DNA from: Acanthamoeba sp. SK_2022b | Taxonomy: Eukaryota > Discosea > Longamoebia > Acanthamoebidae | DNA length: 64,000 bases | Assembly (NCBI GenBank): GCA_027943245.1 | Contig: JANDJZ010000158.1 | Location: 39,759-103,758, forward strand | Direction of reading: 5' to 3' | Shown: piece by piece, positions 11,295 to 23,483 of the stretch | Position numbering within the stretch: the first letter of the stretch is position 1 | How the letters are laid out: the number at the start of each line of letters is the position of its first letter | The notes under the pieces: generated by a model | What the model was told of the DNA's origin: nothing | The model's database searches: none | What the model saw: only the letters and a program-made list of their open reading frames with translations | Translations under genes and position numbers: made by a program

Positions 11295-13174
11295 ATGAAC
11301 CAACAAGAAGACGACGTACAGCGACTACGAAAAAGAAATGCCGTTGGGACCGGCACACACCAGACTCGACCTCCCTCCAGACCCGTCGCCGGACTTGAAG
11401 AAAATCTACCTAAAGATTTCGTGACGAACGGGCCTGCAGATGGCCAACGGCAACTGATGGATCAAATCGAACAGTACCACGCCAAAGAGGCTCATAAGGT
11501 CGTTGCCCGCCAGCGTCGTCGCGTGCGGTGGTGGGCTCTCGGCCTGGGTCTTGGGCTGGCGCTCGCCCTCGTTGTCGCTGCGGCGGTGGCCGAGGACGGC
11601 TGGTGGTGGTCATGGGGCTGGGGCGGCGAGTGGTGGTGGGTCTGGGTGGTGGCGGCTGCGGTCCTAGTGGTCGTGGCCGCGGCCGGCGTGGCTGCCGTGG
11701 CCGCCTTTGCCGGAGTGGCCGTGGGCGTGACCCTGGGCAAGCGCCTGCTGTCATGGTGGCTCTACTTTGTCACGGCACACGTGTTGGCCCCCATCCTGCG
11801 TGGGCTACGACATGTCCCTGGTCTCGAGCGCTCCCTCAACAACCTTCTACGCGCCACGTTCCTCGTCTGGTTCTATGGTACGCCAGCACACGTCCGTGTG
11901 TGGAAGAGAGTGTAGCTGTGCTGACGTGTGCGGTGGGTCTCATGGGTGTAGCGTTGGTGCTGTTCGAGCGTAACCTGCGATGGTTCTTGCAGCACTTCGT
12001 GGGCCGACACAAGGAGACTGGCCGCCCCTACTCGCTGGTCAACTGTCTGGACACCCGCTTCGACGGCGCCTTCACGGTCTGGCCCACCAGCGACGTCATG
12101 GAGCGCCAGGTACACATGTCGTGTAGCGCCATGTAGCGGCTCCGCATATCGCTCACACCACCAAACCGTGGGGCGTACACAGAGCGAAGCGGAGGCGCAT
12201 CAGCAGCGCAAGGCGATGCAGGAGAACGCACGCTACGAGTTCGGGGACGAGGAGTACTCGCACGCCAAGGCCTACTCGCTGGCCCTCGCCGCCAAGCTGG
12301 CCTACGAGAACACGGACATCATCCGCTGCGAGGTGGCCAAGTGGGGCTTCCCCGACTTCCAAGTCTATCGGTACGGACATCCGCCCGTGGCCTCCTCCTC
12401 ATCCTCTTCAGCTCTCTCCTTCTGCTAACGTCATGCCTATCGACTCTACAGGTACCACTACACCAAGGCCTACCTGGCGAGCAACGACAACATGGCCCTG
12501 CTCGTGTTTTGCGGCACCCAGCCGCTCAACCTCAAGAACCTCATCACCGACCTCCAAGCCAGCCTCATCCCCGCCGGCGAGCTCGGTCCATTCCGCCCCC
12601 CCAAGCTGCTTCTCCTGTCGCGCTCGTCTCTCACTTTTCTGGGCCATCATCACCGCCTCTCCCTCCCTCCCCTCTCCTTTGTCTTCAGGCCACGTGCACG
12701 CCGGCTTCCTGAGCGCTCTCGGGATCAACCCGATAGAGAGGGCGAGCGCGGCCAACGCACAGCAAATGGCACAAGAACTGGGTGAGCTCGCAATCAACCA
12801 CCCCTCCCGCCCCTCTCTTCTGCCTCACCAACCCACCACCTCCACCATCATACAGATGAGGAGATAGTGCACGTGCTGCCGGCGCGGCCCTCGGGATTCT
12901 ACCGGCTCAAGACTTACGTGATCGGCACGGCCCTGCGGTGGGCCGCGGCGGTGTTCTCGTGGAACCGCCGGCTGGCGCTGCGCATCACGGGGCTCGACGC
13001 CTACCACAAGAAGGTCACGGCCAGCTCGCTCAAGGAGCCCGCGTACGACCAGATCATCGCCCGCCTGCGCGAGCTGGGCCTGCTCGAATGCCCCCATCGC
13101 TCCTACGCGTCTTGCTGCGCCAATCGGTATGGGACACGTGACGACACCATGCGCGCGCGTGCATGCGCAAGTGT

Positions 13175-13236
<62 letters not shown>

Positions 13237-13776
13237 CGCGCGCCTTCATGTATCACCGCTCATCAGCACGCTGTCTCCCACTATCGGCGCAGGCACAACG
13301 GTAAACGACGGAGGAAGCTGTGGGTGACAGGACACAGCCTGGGCGGGGCGCTGGCCTCCTTGTTTGTGGGCCAGATGATGCATGCACGTGTCCCCGCTTC
13401 AAAGAGGGGAGACGCCTGGCTCGCTTCGCTTACATTCAAGTTCGATGGACGTGCAGGACTACCCGGACAGCGAGGACAATATCGGTGGCGTCTACACCTT
13501 CGGCCAGCCACGACTGGGCGACTTGTACGCTACCATGATGCGAGTCGCTGCTGTTGGCACGCGCGCGAGTGTGCGACTGATCCTCCCCAACGCGCAACTC
13601 GCGTGGAATGGCAGGCATTTTGCGCAGTTCATGATGGACAGGATCGGGGATCGGCTGTTCCGGTTCGTGAACAGGAACGACGTGATCCCGCGCCTGCCGC
13701 TGGGCATCCCCTACTGGCTGGTCAAGCGCCTCCTCAAGAAGACCCTCAAAGAGTCCCAGGAGGTAACGTGTCGGTG

Positions 13777-13816
<40 letters not shown>

Positions 13817-14509
13817 TCTGGCGGTCCAGCTAAGCGAGCAAGGCACGTGGCGCGCAGATGCCGGACGTCAACTCTGTTCGCAACAATTTGCTGTGCTTCG
13901 TGACGGGCGTGGCAGCACAGGGGACCTCCTACAAGCACGCGGGCATACTCAAGTATGTCAATTATAATACTAAATAAATTGATAATAATTGATAATAATT
14001 AAACGCCTAATTGTTTATATATAATCAATTTTTAATTTTGGAAATAGGTATATTGATCCTTCAGGCCGCGTCGTCGATTCTGCGCAGCTCTACCACATTA
14101 TCTATCTGCAGCTGGTCGGCCTCACCAGCATCAACGTACGCGTCCAGTCTTCACATATACACGTTTCGATGCGTTCCACTCACCCCCATGTCTCACCCCC
14201 ACCATGACCCGCGATACTACGCACGCCAACACACAACAACCTGCCCTCGACACGCAGGTGATCCACAACCTGCACAAGGAAAGCTGGCTACGCATCCTGA
14301 TACGATTCGTGCTGCCCTTCTTCATGAACGACCACCTCATCTGTACGGACACCCCCACCACAAAGGCACTACGCCACGCACTCACGCCACCGAGTGTATC
14401 ACCAATGGAATGGTGATGGTGTTACTCCTCCCCTGGCTCGAGAACAGGCGACTACGTAACCTCCATCGCCGACGCGCGGGATAAGGAGAAGCGGTTGGGC
14501 CGTTCATGA
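11295..14509 (+). CDS. Membrane-anchored class 3 lipase
   Basis: The start chosen is the ATG at 11295; an in-frame ATG at 11133 is an alternative. A charged N-terminus is followed by two hydrophobic Trp/Val/Ala-rich segments near 11530-11580 and 11640-11740 and a third near 11925-11970, so the protein is probably membrane bound. Downstream exons form an alpha/beta-hydrolase of the lipase class 3 type. The nucleophile elbow is VTGHSLGGALASLF near 13325. A YTFGQPRLGD strand follows near 13495, and NRNDVIPRLPLG near 13672 carries the likely catalytic Asp. A His-containing region (VIHNLHKESW) lies near 14260. Such enzymes hydrolyse acylglycerols. Introns include a GT/GC microsatellite, a GTGC repeat and a very AT-rich intron (13951-14046). 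The stop is at 14507-14509. Confidence 0.8.
13175..13242. repeat. (GT)n-(GC)n microsatellite in a lipase intron
   Basis: About 27 GT units are followed by GC units, inside the intron before the GHSLGG exon. A compound alternating purine-pyrimidine tract like this can adopt Z-DNA. Confidence 0.95.
13777..13817. repeat. (GTGC)n tetranucleotide repeat in a lipase intron
   Basis: About ten GTGC units start just after the donor following the KESQE exon. They produce spurious ORFs rich in Cys, Val and Arg on the plus strand. Confidence 0.95.
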
Positions 14510-14653
14510 GGTGGTCAACACCCCTCTTTGGCGTACAGTCCTTCATTGGTTGGCAGCTTTAGAGCAAAACAAGCAGTATTGTAGTTGTTGTTGTCGTCAT
14601 CGGCAACACTCGCACCACGACTGGTGTGGTCAAGCGTGGGCGTCAGTGTTGAT

Positions 14654-14978
14654 TTATTTGTCGGGCATCAAAGTGTCACCGTCGGAGATGGCCGCCTGAT
14701 ATCGCTGTTTCTCGTCTTCAGCCATGCTAACGTACACCTGAGGGACACCGGCAAGGAAAAGGTGAGCAGCCCAAGGGAGTGGAGTGAAAGGGAAGAGGGG
14801 GGGGGGGTTGAGGTGGTACCTCCTTCTGCTCGGACGAGAGTTCGCGCCAGTTGGTTGCCATTATTCGCGTAAGCTCGGCGAAGCCTGCGTCGGGGTGCTG
14901 CGCCCTGAGCTGCTCCCGCACGGCGGCTGCGTAAATTAGGTACGCGCTTCGGGGCTTCTTCAGCTTTGTGGTGGACAT
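14654..14978 (-). CDS. Single HMG-box protein
   Basis: This is a short two-exon gene that is almost entirely an HMG box. The start is MSTTKLKKPRSAYLIYAA at 14978, followed by VREQLRAQHPDAGFAELTRI and a core Trp in NWRELSSEQKE. The intron (about 14827-14735) starts after that Glu. The second exon, beginning VYVSMAEDEKQRYQAAI, completes helix 3 and stops at 14654. The product is about 80 residues, like small non-sequence-specific HMGB/NHP6 proteins that bend DNA in chromatin. There is no acidic tail. An AATATA stretch 23 bp upstream of the ATG may be a TATA element. Confidence 0.82.
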
Positions 14979-15000
14979 GTTGTAGTATTAACGGTGTAGT

Positions 15001-15008
15001 AAAATATA
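15001..15008 (-). promoter_or_regulatory. TATA-like element before the HMG-box gene
   Basis: On the minus strand this reads TATATTTT, ending 22 bp before the HMG ATG. The spacing to the start codon is short, so the 5' UTR would be minimal if it is used. Confidence 0.35.
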
Positions 15009-15206
15009 GGCGCTTGTCCCCTCGCTTTCGCTCTTTTGCCGCTTCCAAATTGCTGCTTCTAGGAAGAAATATTAGATTAAGCGTAAAGGGCCAATCCCTG
15101 GCGAGTTGAACACCCCCACAAGGGACAATCTGACCATTCCAAATTGGGATCTGTGTGAGATGTATTCGGTGCTAGACGCAGCACTTCGCCCCGCAGCGCT
15201 TGGTGC

Positions 15207-17336
15207 TCACGCTGGGCTGCTTTCGCCTGACATGGTCATGAAGAGTAGGCCCTCGGGGTGGTCGTCGGAGGCGGGCAGCCACAGGGCGTTGCCGAACCTC
15301 GTCGGCACGGTGCGCACGCCCGGCAACTTCTTGAGCCGCGCCACCTTGTCGTGGTGCTTGATCTCGCGCATGCGCTCGAGGAACGGCCGATGGCCTTCCA
15401 CCTCCACCCGCATGCGGGTCACGACCTCTGTGGGAATGGGCGCCAGCTGCTGGATGTTGTTTTCGTGCTGCATCACGGCCTGCTCGAGCATCGTCCTGAG
15501 GTCCACCTCCTTACGCTCGGTCGCGCTCGCAAGCGCGTCCCGCTCGTTCTTGCACAGGTCGCGCACTTGCTCGTCGAAGATGCCTGTGACAAATCACACG
15601 TTACGTGCTCATGAGAGCGGTTCTGCGCCGACGTGGCCAAGCTCCGTTCCCACATACTACGCGTATTTGAGAGGAAAGGTGCGCACCTTCGTTGACCAGC
15701 GTGATGGCGGAGAAATTGCACGTCTGCATGAGGAGCTGGGCGGCCACGGGGTTGGTGGCCCGGCGGGCCTGGTCGTCCAGCTGGAGGCACTCCCTGATGA
15801 GCTTCCGCGGGAACTCCACGTCGCCCGTGGCGTAGTAGTTGGCCCACATGTGGTCCACTCCCTCCGCTGTGCACGGCATTAGCTGTGTGCCGCTGCACGA
15901 GAGAGCGAGAGTGCGAGAGAGCGAGTGACTGAGCGTACGGGATTCGATGGGCTCGTGAAGGGGGCGGGACACCAATTCGGGGATGGGCTTGGCCAGTATG
16001 GCCTGGGCTTCGAGGTTGACGATGCCGGGCAGGACCGCGAGGAGGTGCTGGCCGCAGGCCCTGCACGCCGGCGAGTCCCCGTGGTGCAGGAACAACAGGA
16101 AGGCCGAGCGGAACCAGCCGTCCTGGGTCAGCTCCGACATGCACTGGTCGATCCACGATCGCAGCGTCTCCTCCGATTGCTGAGCAAACACCCGCGAGAA
16201 AAACGCCAGCTGCCATCCCCGCATCATCATCAAGTCAATAAATAAAGGTGGTCAATGAATCAAGTAAAAAATTCAATAATAATAATAAATAAATAAATAA
16301 ATCAATAATAAAGAATGGGAAAGGCTTAGGCACCGTGGGAGGCGAGCTGGCCCAGAATTGCACGGAAGCCAGACGACGCAGCAGAGATAGGATGTGTGAC
16401 GTGTCCTGCGTCTTGTAGAAGGTCTTGTACCTGCTCGGGCGCGAAAAAGGCGGAGGCGGTGGTCGTCGTCAGGCCTGCGCCCCCTTATCGTCCATGCGAA
16501 ATGAGTTGCACCGGTGCGGGTGTGATACCAGATGGTGTCCTCGATGAGCTGGCTCGCTTCTTCGGGCGTCAGCCCTTCCCAGGCGTCGTCCACAGAGTCT
16601 GGCTTCGGACCGCCGTGCAACAGTTGCCTGGCGAACGACATCATCCACAGAAGACGGTGATAGCATGACAATGGGGAGGCCATGCGATTAGAAACAAGAG
16701 TGGAAAGAGCGAGGGAGAGGTCAGCCACACCGCTCAAACTGCTCGTCGTTCTTCTTGATCAAGGCCTTGACTTGGGCGTATTCGGCATGTGTCAGGCGCA
16801 AGCTCTGCGCCCAGTCTGAGACGCCCATGTGGTGTCAAGTGAGTAAACAAAGGAGAAAGAGGGAGAGAGGGGAGGTACTGGGCAGAGGCTCTGGCGGCGG
16901 TGTTGGGTTTGGCTTGGCAGCGCCAGCGGGAGAGCTGCACTCGGCCTTGTGGCGCCCCCAATCCTGCCGCTGGCAGTCGCGAGAGCAGTAGTACACCTTA
17001 TGACATCGTCCACATCTAGAGAGTCCTGAGTGAGCATCTTGAAATCAGAGGAATTGAAGGAGAGATTATAAGATACCGGACAAGAGTGCGATCGGCCGAT
17101 TCAGTCTTGCCACAGGTTTGGCACACCTTGAGCTTCTTGGGTGCTGACGTCGAGGATGCTTCGACCACTGCTGATTTTGTGGAAATCGCGGCAGCAGGTA
17201 TCGGTGAGCGAGCGGGCGATCGCTTGCGTGTAATCCACCAAGTGTAGCCCATGGCAGCGACCGCTATGCCCGCCACAAGGGCCACTCCCTCGGTTACTGA
17301 CATCCCAGTTGCCCCACCGCCCTTTGCCTGCGCCAT
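15207..17336 (-). CDS. Membrane-anchored MYND zinc-finger protein
   Basis: The start is [17 protein letters not shown] at 17336, followed by a hydrophobic segment ([18 protein letters not shown]) that should anchor the N-terminus, then a basic stretch. A MYND finger is split over two exons: [15 protein letters not shown] joined to [19 protein letters not shown], then GRHKAEC. The remaining exons (about 16800-15207) are helical. They include [37 protein letters not shown] and [16 protein letters not shown], and the C-terminus ends SGESSPA. MYND fingers bind short proline-containing peptides. The domain after the finger is unrecognised. An intron near 16260-16310 is made of AATA repeats. Confidence 0.7.
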
Positions 17337-19473
17337 GTTCGTATTAGAATTGTCATTTTGTCGTTATTTCTTGCTGTTTTGTTATTGTTGAAGGAAGAAC
17401 CGGTCTGTCCTGAAGAAACTACCCTGAGGAGTTAGGCGTGTTGGAGCAGGTATCAGCATGGCTATGTACATGCAAAAGGATGTGTTGACTTTACACAACA
17501 TCTAGTGGGTGGCTAAGTATGATTTGGCATGGTGCCTCTTATAACCCTTGATGATGGTACAATGCTGATGGCTGCTGTCATGAATGGATGAAGTACCCAA
17601 GAACACCACATGTGCATACAGGACCAGATGGCAGGTTACATGTGTGGCACAATGGTGGCAAGCAAGCATGTGTACTTAACCAAAACTTGCCTTGGGTAAC
17701 CTTATTGCCATTTGATTCATATGTGTGGAATGAGGATGCAGCCCTCAAAAAAATCAATGCACAACCTGCATCAGCAAGCCAGGTTATACACCAACAACCA
17801 ACTGCTTTTCTGTCAATAAAAAATCATGCAATTATCCCTTGCACAATCATCCTGCAAGCACAGCAAAGCTGTGAACAACTGGATAACAGGACATTGGGTG
17901 GCTGAGGAGAATGGGGTTTTTCCTCATGAGCTGACATTGTGCCACCAGCTGAATGTCAACACTTTGGACATACAATAGCTTGATATTGGCACCAGAACAA
18001 AGGAAATGAGCAGGTAAAGGAGCACTTTAGGACCCCGTATGTGTATGCACTGAAACAACAACTTAAAAATGGAAGACATTGAGTTATGTGTCTGTGTTTC
18101 TCATTGTACTTACCCAGATGATGAATTAGATGCACTGTCATCTATGTGTGCAGAGGTGTATTAGGACTATGTATGAGCAGGATGACATCATGCCAAGGCT
18201 ATGCAGGTGGTGCCTGGACAGTGGTCTCAGGCAACAGCCTTGGGAGTAAAGCTTGAATTGGCAAGGCTGTGTTGTCACCCAGTGCCCATGGATGGGATTA
18301 CAACATTCAGGCAATGCTGGTGAACATGGCTCAAAGCAATGAGCATGTGCATACTTTTGTGGTGGTATTGCACGCAAAAATGGCACCATGATCACCCACA
18401 ACTGCCCAAACATGACAACATAGAGGGTGTAATTGTGGGAAAGAAGGTGCATGAGCATCACATACGCAATGGTATAGCAAGCATAAATGTCATAAAGACC
18501 TCCAACATCACATGCCCACACATGACCAAATTGCAGGCTTTTTTGTGGTGAAGCAGAACAGAGAGAAATGCCAAGAAGACTATCAACATCACATGCTCAC
18601 ACTTGACCAGATGGCAACAAATTTGTGGTGAAGCAGGTGCATGAGCATTGGGATGCATTGGGCATTGTTGTGGTGATGAAGTGAGCGTTGCATTCATCAT
18701 GTACAGGATGGCAGAGAGATGCCAAGAAGAGCTCCAACATCACATGCTCCTACATGACCACAAAGCAAGCATTTTGATCTGCAAACTGCGACATTTGGAT
18801 GATCAATATTGGTGGTGAGAGTGAGGAAGAGCTTCATTGTGAACAAAAACAGTGGGGTATCAGCTTACCTGCAATCAAAAGGCTATTATGAAGCTACTGG
18901 GCCTGTACAATGTGTTCCACCCCAAGTCAGAGTCAAAGTGCCCATTTTGCGCCTGCTCTTTTGGGCATGGCATGCAAACCAAGTGAGTGTTCAAGCCTGC
19001 TAACACACTCTTTGTGTTAGTGAAAATGGTGACTTTACAAAGGAAGCCTGGCCATTTCACAAAGAGGAAAGTACTGAAAGCTGTTGGTGGAAGTTCAGCA
19101 ATGACAGGGAAGTGGAAAATGAGCCTACGCAGGCTCATTGTGGGGTCATTGCTGGGCCAATTTTCAACCTGCCACTAGATCATCCCATGGGATACCATGA
19201 ACTTGCACGCCTTAATGGCGGTCATGAAAAAAACTGATGCATTACCCGACATGGTGGGGGATCAGTGCCAGACTCATATTCTTTGTGTCGTTCAACCTCC
19301 TCATCAACGCTCCGTACAACCCACACTCCATCTGCCTTAAGGTTGCCCTTAACCTCCTTCACTACAAAAGTACGCAGCACCCCATACCTTGAACGAGTGT
19401 TCGTTCTTTTCTGTTTTAGGGCCATTCTTTGTACAGAATATGAGAGAGAAACGTGAGAGCAAGAGTAACCAGG
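17337..19473. other. GC-poor island with decayed coding remnants
   Basis: Base composition drops sharply compared with the genes on both sides. Short frames read as protein but are broken by stops: 17588-17905 (plus, MKYPRTPHVHTGPDGRLHVW), its continuation to about 18090 through three stops, and 18880-19170. The last has a Cys-pair segment, SKCPFCACSFGHGM, like a zinc ribbon, followed by a possible LPLDHPMGY frame. This looks like a decayed transposable element or an inserted foreign segment. I found no terminal repeats or target-site duplication by eye. Confidence 0.45.
18410..18780. repeat. Degenerate tandem repeat around AACATCACATGC
   Basis: The core AACATCACATGC recurs at 18504, 18585 and 18736, each followed by a cACA-TGACCA-like segment. 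Two copies are preceded by GAGAGAAATGCCAAGAAGA or a variant. Unit spacing is 81 and 151 bp, so one unit may be duplicated or missing. Confidence 0.6.
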
Positions 19474-21018
19474 TCAGCACTGGTTGGGCTGGACTGCTCG
19501 TTCGGGCAGCGCGGCGTCGCTGTTGCCGTGAAGGCTCGTCCCACCGCCAGTGTTGCCCCGTCGCTTCTTCCTTCGCGTCGAGCTGATGGAGGTGGCCGCC
19601 GGCGTCGCGCCGTTCGTAGCCGATGTCGGCTTGCCCATCGTTGCCGTTGTTAATGGTAGCGCTGTGGAGGCCGCTGCCTTCCCCAGGCCAGAGCTGCCGT
19701 TGCTGCCGTTGGCCGACCCAGTCGCGGGGCTCGGGAGGCTGTGGGAGTCGCCCTTCTCCTTCTTGCCGCCGCCGCTTGCAGCCGCCGCGGGTCCCGACGG
19801 CGCAGCGGTCGCTGTTGCTGTCTTCTTCGGTCGTTTCGATCGACCGCCGCCGCCACTTGGTTGGGTCTCCGTTGCCGCCGCCGCCGCCGCTGAGGCGGGC
19901 GTGGCCGAGAGGCCGCCTGCTGCTGCTGTGAATGTCTCTGCCTGCGCCGCGGCGTCGTCTGTCGTCTTGGACGCGTCGGGCTCTCTCTCGGCCCGCTTTC
20001 GCTTCCTCGTGTAGTGGTGGTGGTGATGATGGTGGTGGTGACCGGCAGCGGCCTCCCCCCTCTCGTCTCCCCCCGCGCTCGACGACGACGTCGTCGCAGT
20101 CGCCGCCGTTTCCGTCGCCGCCGAGCCCTCGTGCTTGACGTGGCCAGCGCCGCCGTCACTCGAACCGCCTCCGCCCTCCGCGCCTCCGCTGCCGGCGTTC
20201 GGGCTCGCGGCCGTCGCGGTCTCCGCACTCGCGGCCGTCTCCTTGAGGGCCAGCCGCGCGCCGAGCTCGCGCACGTCGTGCTCCAGGCGCTCGCGCGTCG
20301 CGTGCCACTGTTCGCGCTCGCGCTGCATGCGTCGCTGCTCCTCGCGTTCCTCGGCCGCCATCCGTCGTCGCTGCTCGCTAAGCTCGGCCCGGTCGGCGTC
20401 GAGCCGCTGGTGCAGGGCCTCGCTCTTCTCCAGCAGCTCCCGCACGCGCGACTCGGCCTCCCGCACCGCGCGCTTCTTCTCGCTGATCTTGCGCCGCTTG
20501 CGGTCCATCGCCAGCTCCTCGCAGTCGAGCTTGCGCCGCTCCCGCTCGATCTCCTGCCACTCGCCCTGGATGGCCGTCCACTCGCTCTCGATCCGCTGCC
20601 GCTCGTCGTCGCGCTTGCGCCGCTCCTCCTCCTCGCGCTCCCACTCCCTGCGCTTCTCCTCGTTCTTCTTCCCGATCTCGTCCACGTGTCTGATGATGAG
20701 CGCCACCATCTCGTCCTCCTCCTCCAGGCGCTCCTGCCCCGCCGCCTCCTCCTCGTCCATGCTCATCATCGCCAGCTCCTCCTGCTCGTCGATCCACTCC
20801 TCGTCCTCGTCCAGCCAGTCCTCCCCGTCCTCGCTCCCCTCGGCCCCGTCGCCTCCTCCTCCCCCTCCCCCGCCTTTTCGCAGCTTGGCCTTGCCCCCGC
20901 TCCTCCGCCGCCGCTCCTTCTTGCCCTTCTCCGGCTCCCAGTCGAACCCGGCCTTGTTGAGCATGTGGTAGCGCTCCTTGCTCAGCTTCCCGTTGCGCCA
21001 CAGATACCTGTGCCACCC

Positions 21019-21065
<47 letters not shown>

Positions 21066-23483
21066 GGGGGGGGAGAGAGAGAGAGAGAGAAAGGGGGAAG
21101 AGGGAGAGCAAACCTCTGTTGACGAACCCACGCACGCAGCTGCACGTTGTCCTTCCACGAGAAGTCGCCCCGCAGGTTCTTGTTGCGGAACTCCTCGTAC
21201 TTCCGCATCCACGCGTCGGTGCGCCCCTTGGTCATGTAGTTCTTGACCCGGCGCCGCTTGCTGCTCGCCCGGTCGGCGGCCCCGCCGACGACGGCAGCAG
21301 CGTCGTCGTCGTCGTAGTCTTCGCCGCCGCCCGAGCCCGAGCCGTCGGCGTCTCCCCGGCCCTTGCCGCCGCCGGCGGCGGACAGGCTCTCCCGACGCTT
21401 CTTGATGTAGCGGTCGAGGCCGAGCTTCTCGCGGTCGGCCCCCTCGAGCGCCGCCGCCGCCGTGCCCTCCCGACGTCGCAGCGCTGCCGCTGCGGCGTCG
21501 GCGTCGGCGTCGGTCATACGCTCCGCGCCGGCCAGCGACGCTCCCTCGTCGCTGTCGTCCGAGTAGCCGCCGCCGCCGTCTTGCGAGGACGACGGGTCCA
21601 TCGACGCGGCGGCCGAGCCGCGGCCGCCCCTCTTGCCGAGCTTCTTGGCCGCGCTGCTGCTGCCGCTCCCGCTGCCGCGCTGCGCCCACACGAACCCGAT
21701 GCCCTCCAACAAAACTTTCCTCTCCTCTGAGAGCTTGCCGTTGCGCCACAGGTACCTGCGCGCATCATTCGGATCGCAGGTGAGCGCACGCGAACGTATG
21801 CGGAGAGGAGGGGAGAGATGGGAGGGAGGCGCACCGCTGTCTTCGTATCCACGCCGACAGGGCCTTGTTCTTGCGCCCCTTGACCTGAGCAGGTGCGCGC
21901 CGAGTCATGAACGACGTGTCCCATCCCCCTTCGAAGAGCAAGTGCAGAGACAAGACAGGGGAGAGGAAGGATACCTCGCAATGGCCATTCTGGTCGTGGA
22001 ACTGCTTCAGTTGGTCAAACTTGGCCTTCCACATCTGGTCCCGGTCGCCCTCCTTGTCCGCCTTCTCGCGGTGGCGGCTCCCGAAGCTGTCCTGGACCAG
22101 GCCGTCGCCGGCGTTCATCGACTCCGAGTGCGAGAACGGACGGCCGCCGTCGCTGCCGGCGCCAAAGCCGTGGAGGTCGGCCGCGGGCGCGCCTCTCTCG
22201 TCTTCGTCGTCGCGGCTGTCGTCGAGCCCGCCGCCGGCCTCCATCTCCTCCTCCCACTCGTCGCCGATCTCCTCCTCGGCGTAGATGCCGATGTCGTCGT
22301 CGGCCTCCCGCGCGACTCCCCCGTGCTCCTCCGCCAGGCCGCCGGCAGAGCGGTCGCTCGCGCCCGCCGCCACGCCGGCCGAGGCCGCGGCTGCCATCGC
22401 GTCGTCGACGCCGGCGGCGCGCCCGCTATCGGTGAACCCGTCTTCGTCGACGTCACCGCCGCCGTTGCCAAAGTCCATCGCCTCAGCGCCGGGCGGGCGC
22501 CGGTGGAGCTCCTCCTCCGCCTCGTCCTTGCTGGTGTCGATCTCCTCCGAGTTGCCCTCGTTGAAGCAAAACAGGTCGAAGCTGCTGCTGGCCTCCCCCG
22601 CTCCGGCGATCGGCCGGCGGTTGTCGTCGGCGTCGGCCTCCGGCGCCGATGGCGGTGGCGGCGATGGCGGTCGAATGCCCGCGCCCTCGCTCGGCGAGGA
22701 GGCGGAGGCGGCGGCGTCGAGCGCCGGCGCGTCCATGCGCAGCTCCTCGTCGGCGCGCAGCAGGCTCTCCTGCACCCGAGAGAGGTCGGTCGCGGTCGTC
22801 AGCAGCGGCGACGGGTCGAGTTTGCGCTGCATGGCGATCGAGGCAGCCGACGTCGATCGGCGGATGATCGATGGAACCGAAAAACTTGGCGCCGGCGACG
22901 GGGCCGACGGCGTCGTTGTCGTGGTGGTGGAAGTAGTGGTGGTGGTGATGGTAGTTGTGGTGGTGAACTCCCCCGTCGTCAGACATGTGGCAGTGGCGAG
23001 GGCGGTCGGTTGTGTTGTGGCGTCGGGGTGGATGGTGCACATGAGCCTGAGCCGCTCGCCCTCCTCGCTGTTGGCGACGTAGGGCACGAGCAGCGAGAAC
23101 CGCGCGTGCGACCGGCGCACGCCGTCGCCGTTGTGATTGTCGTTGTCGTCATCATCGTTTTCGTCGGTGGCCACTCGCTCGAGGGCGGTGGCACCACCGG
23201 GCAGCTTGAAGTGCCTGTCCTGCCGACGGCAGAAGAGCTCGACCTCGACCCGAGCGCCGTCGGGGGATCCGTTGGCACCGCTCCCCGCGGCCGGCCGGGC
23301 CTGGCTGAGCGACTCGCCGAGCGCGGCCAGAGGCACGAGCAGGTGGACGCGCTCTGTGGCCGACGCCACGACCGAGCCGACCTGGTGGTAGTGGCCGCTC
23401 GGCACTATGCGGACCTGCTCGAGCAAAGGATCTCGCAGTAATCTGTCTGTTCGCTCATCGACCTGCGTTGGAGATTCGCGCAT
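19474..23483 (-). CDS. Large protein with two helicase-associated (HA) domains
   Basis: Four exons span the gene. The N-terminal region (23483 to about 22800) has an unrecognised folded segment (ARFSLLVPYVANSEEGERL), then Thr- and Pro-rich disorder and an acidic region. HA-domain module 1 is MWKAKFDQLKQFHDQNGHCE, then ALSAWIRRQR and YLWRNGKLSEERKVLLE with GFVW. Module 2 is DAWMRKYEEFRNKNLRGDF, then LRAWVRQQR and YLWRNGKLSKERYHMLN with GFDW. Each module is split by an intron right after RRQR or RQQR. A long charged coiled coil (about 20700-20250) follows, then a nine-His tract, basic Ala/Ser-rich disorder and a stop at 19474. HA domains are small helical bundles, probably nucleic-acid binding, often found in repeats. 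No helicase motor is present. Confidence 0.75.
21022..21059. repeat. (GT)n plus (GA)n microsatellite in an HA-gene intron
   Basis: A 38-bp GT tract is followed by G-rich and GA-rich sequence to about 21100. It lies in the intron that splits HA module 2. On the coding strand it reads (CT)n followed by (CA)n before the acceptor. Confidence 0.95.

Noticed and set aside
20014..21060. 348-codon plus ORF, Leu-rich
   Set aside because: It is the antisense shadow of the coiled-coil exon and runs into a GT repeat.
21633..23441. 602-codon plus ORF
   Set aside because: It is the antisense of the HA-domain gene. GC-rich codons leave long open antisense frames, and the sequence has no domain while the minus frame has clear HA modules.
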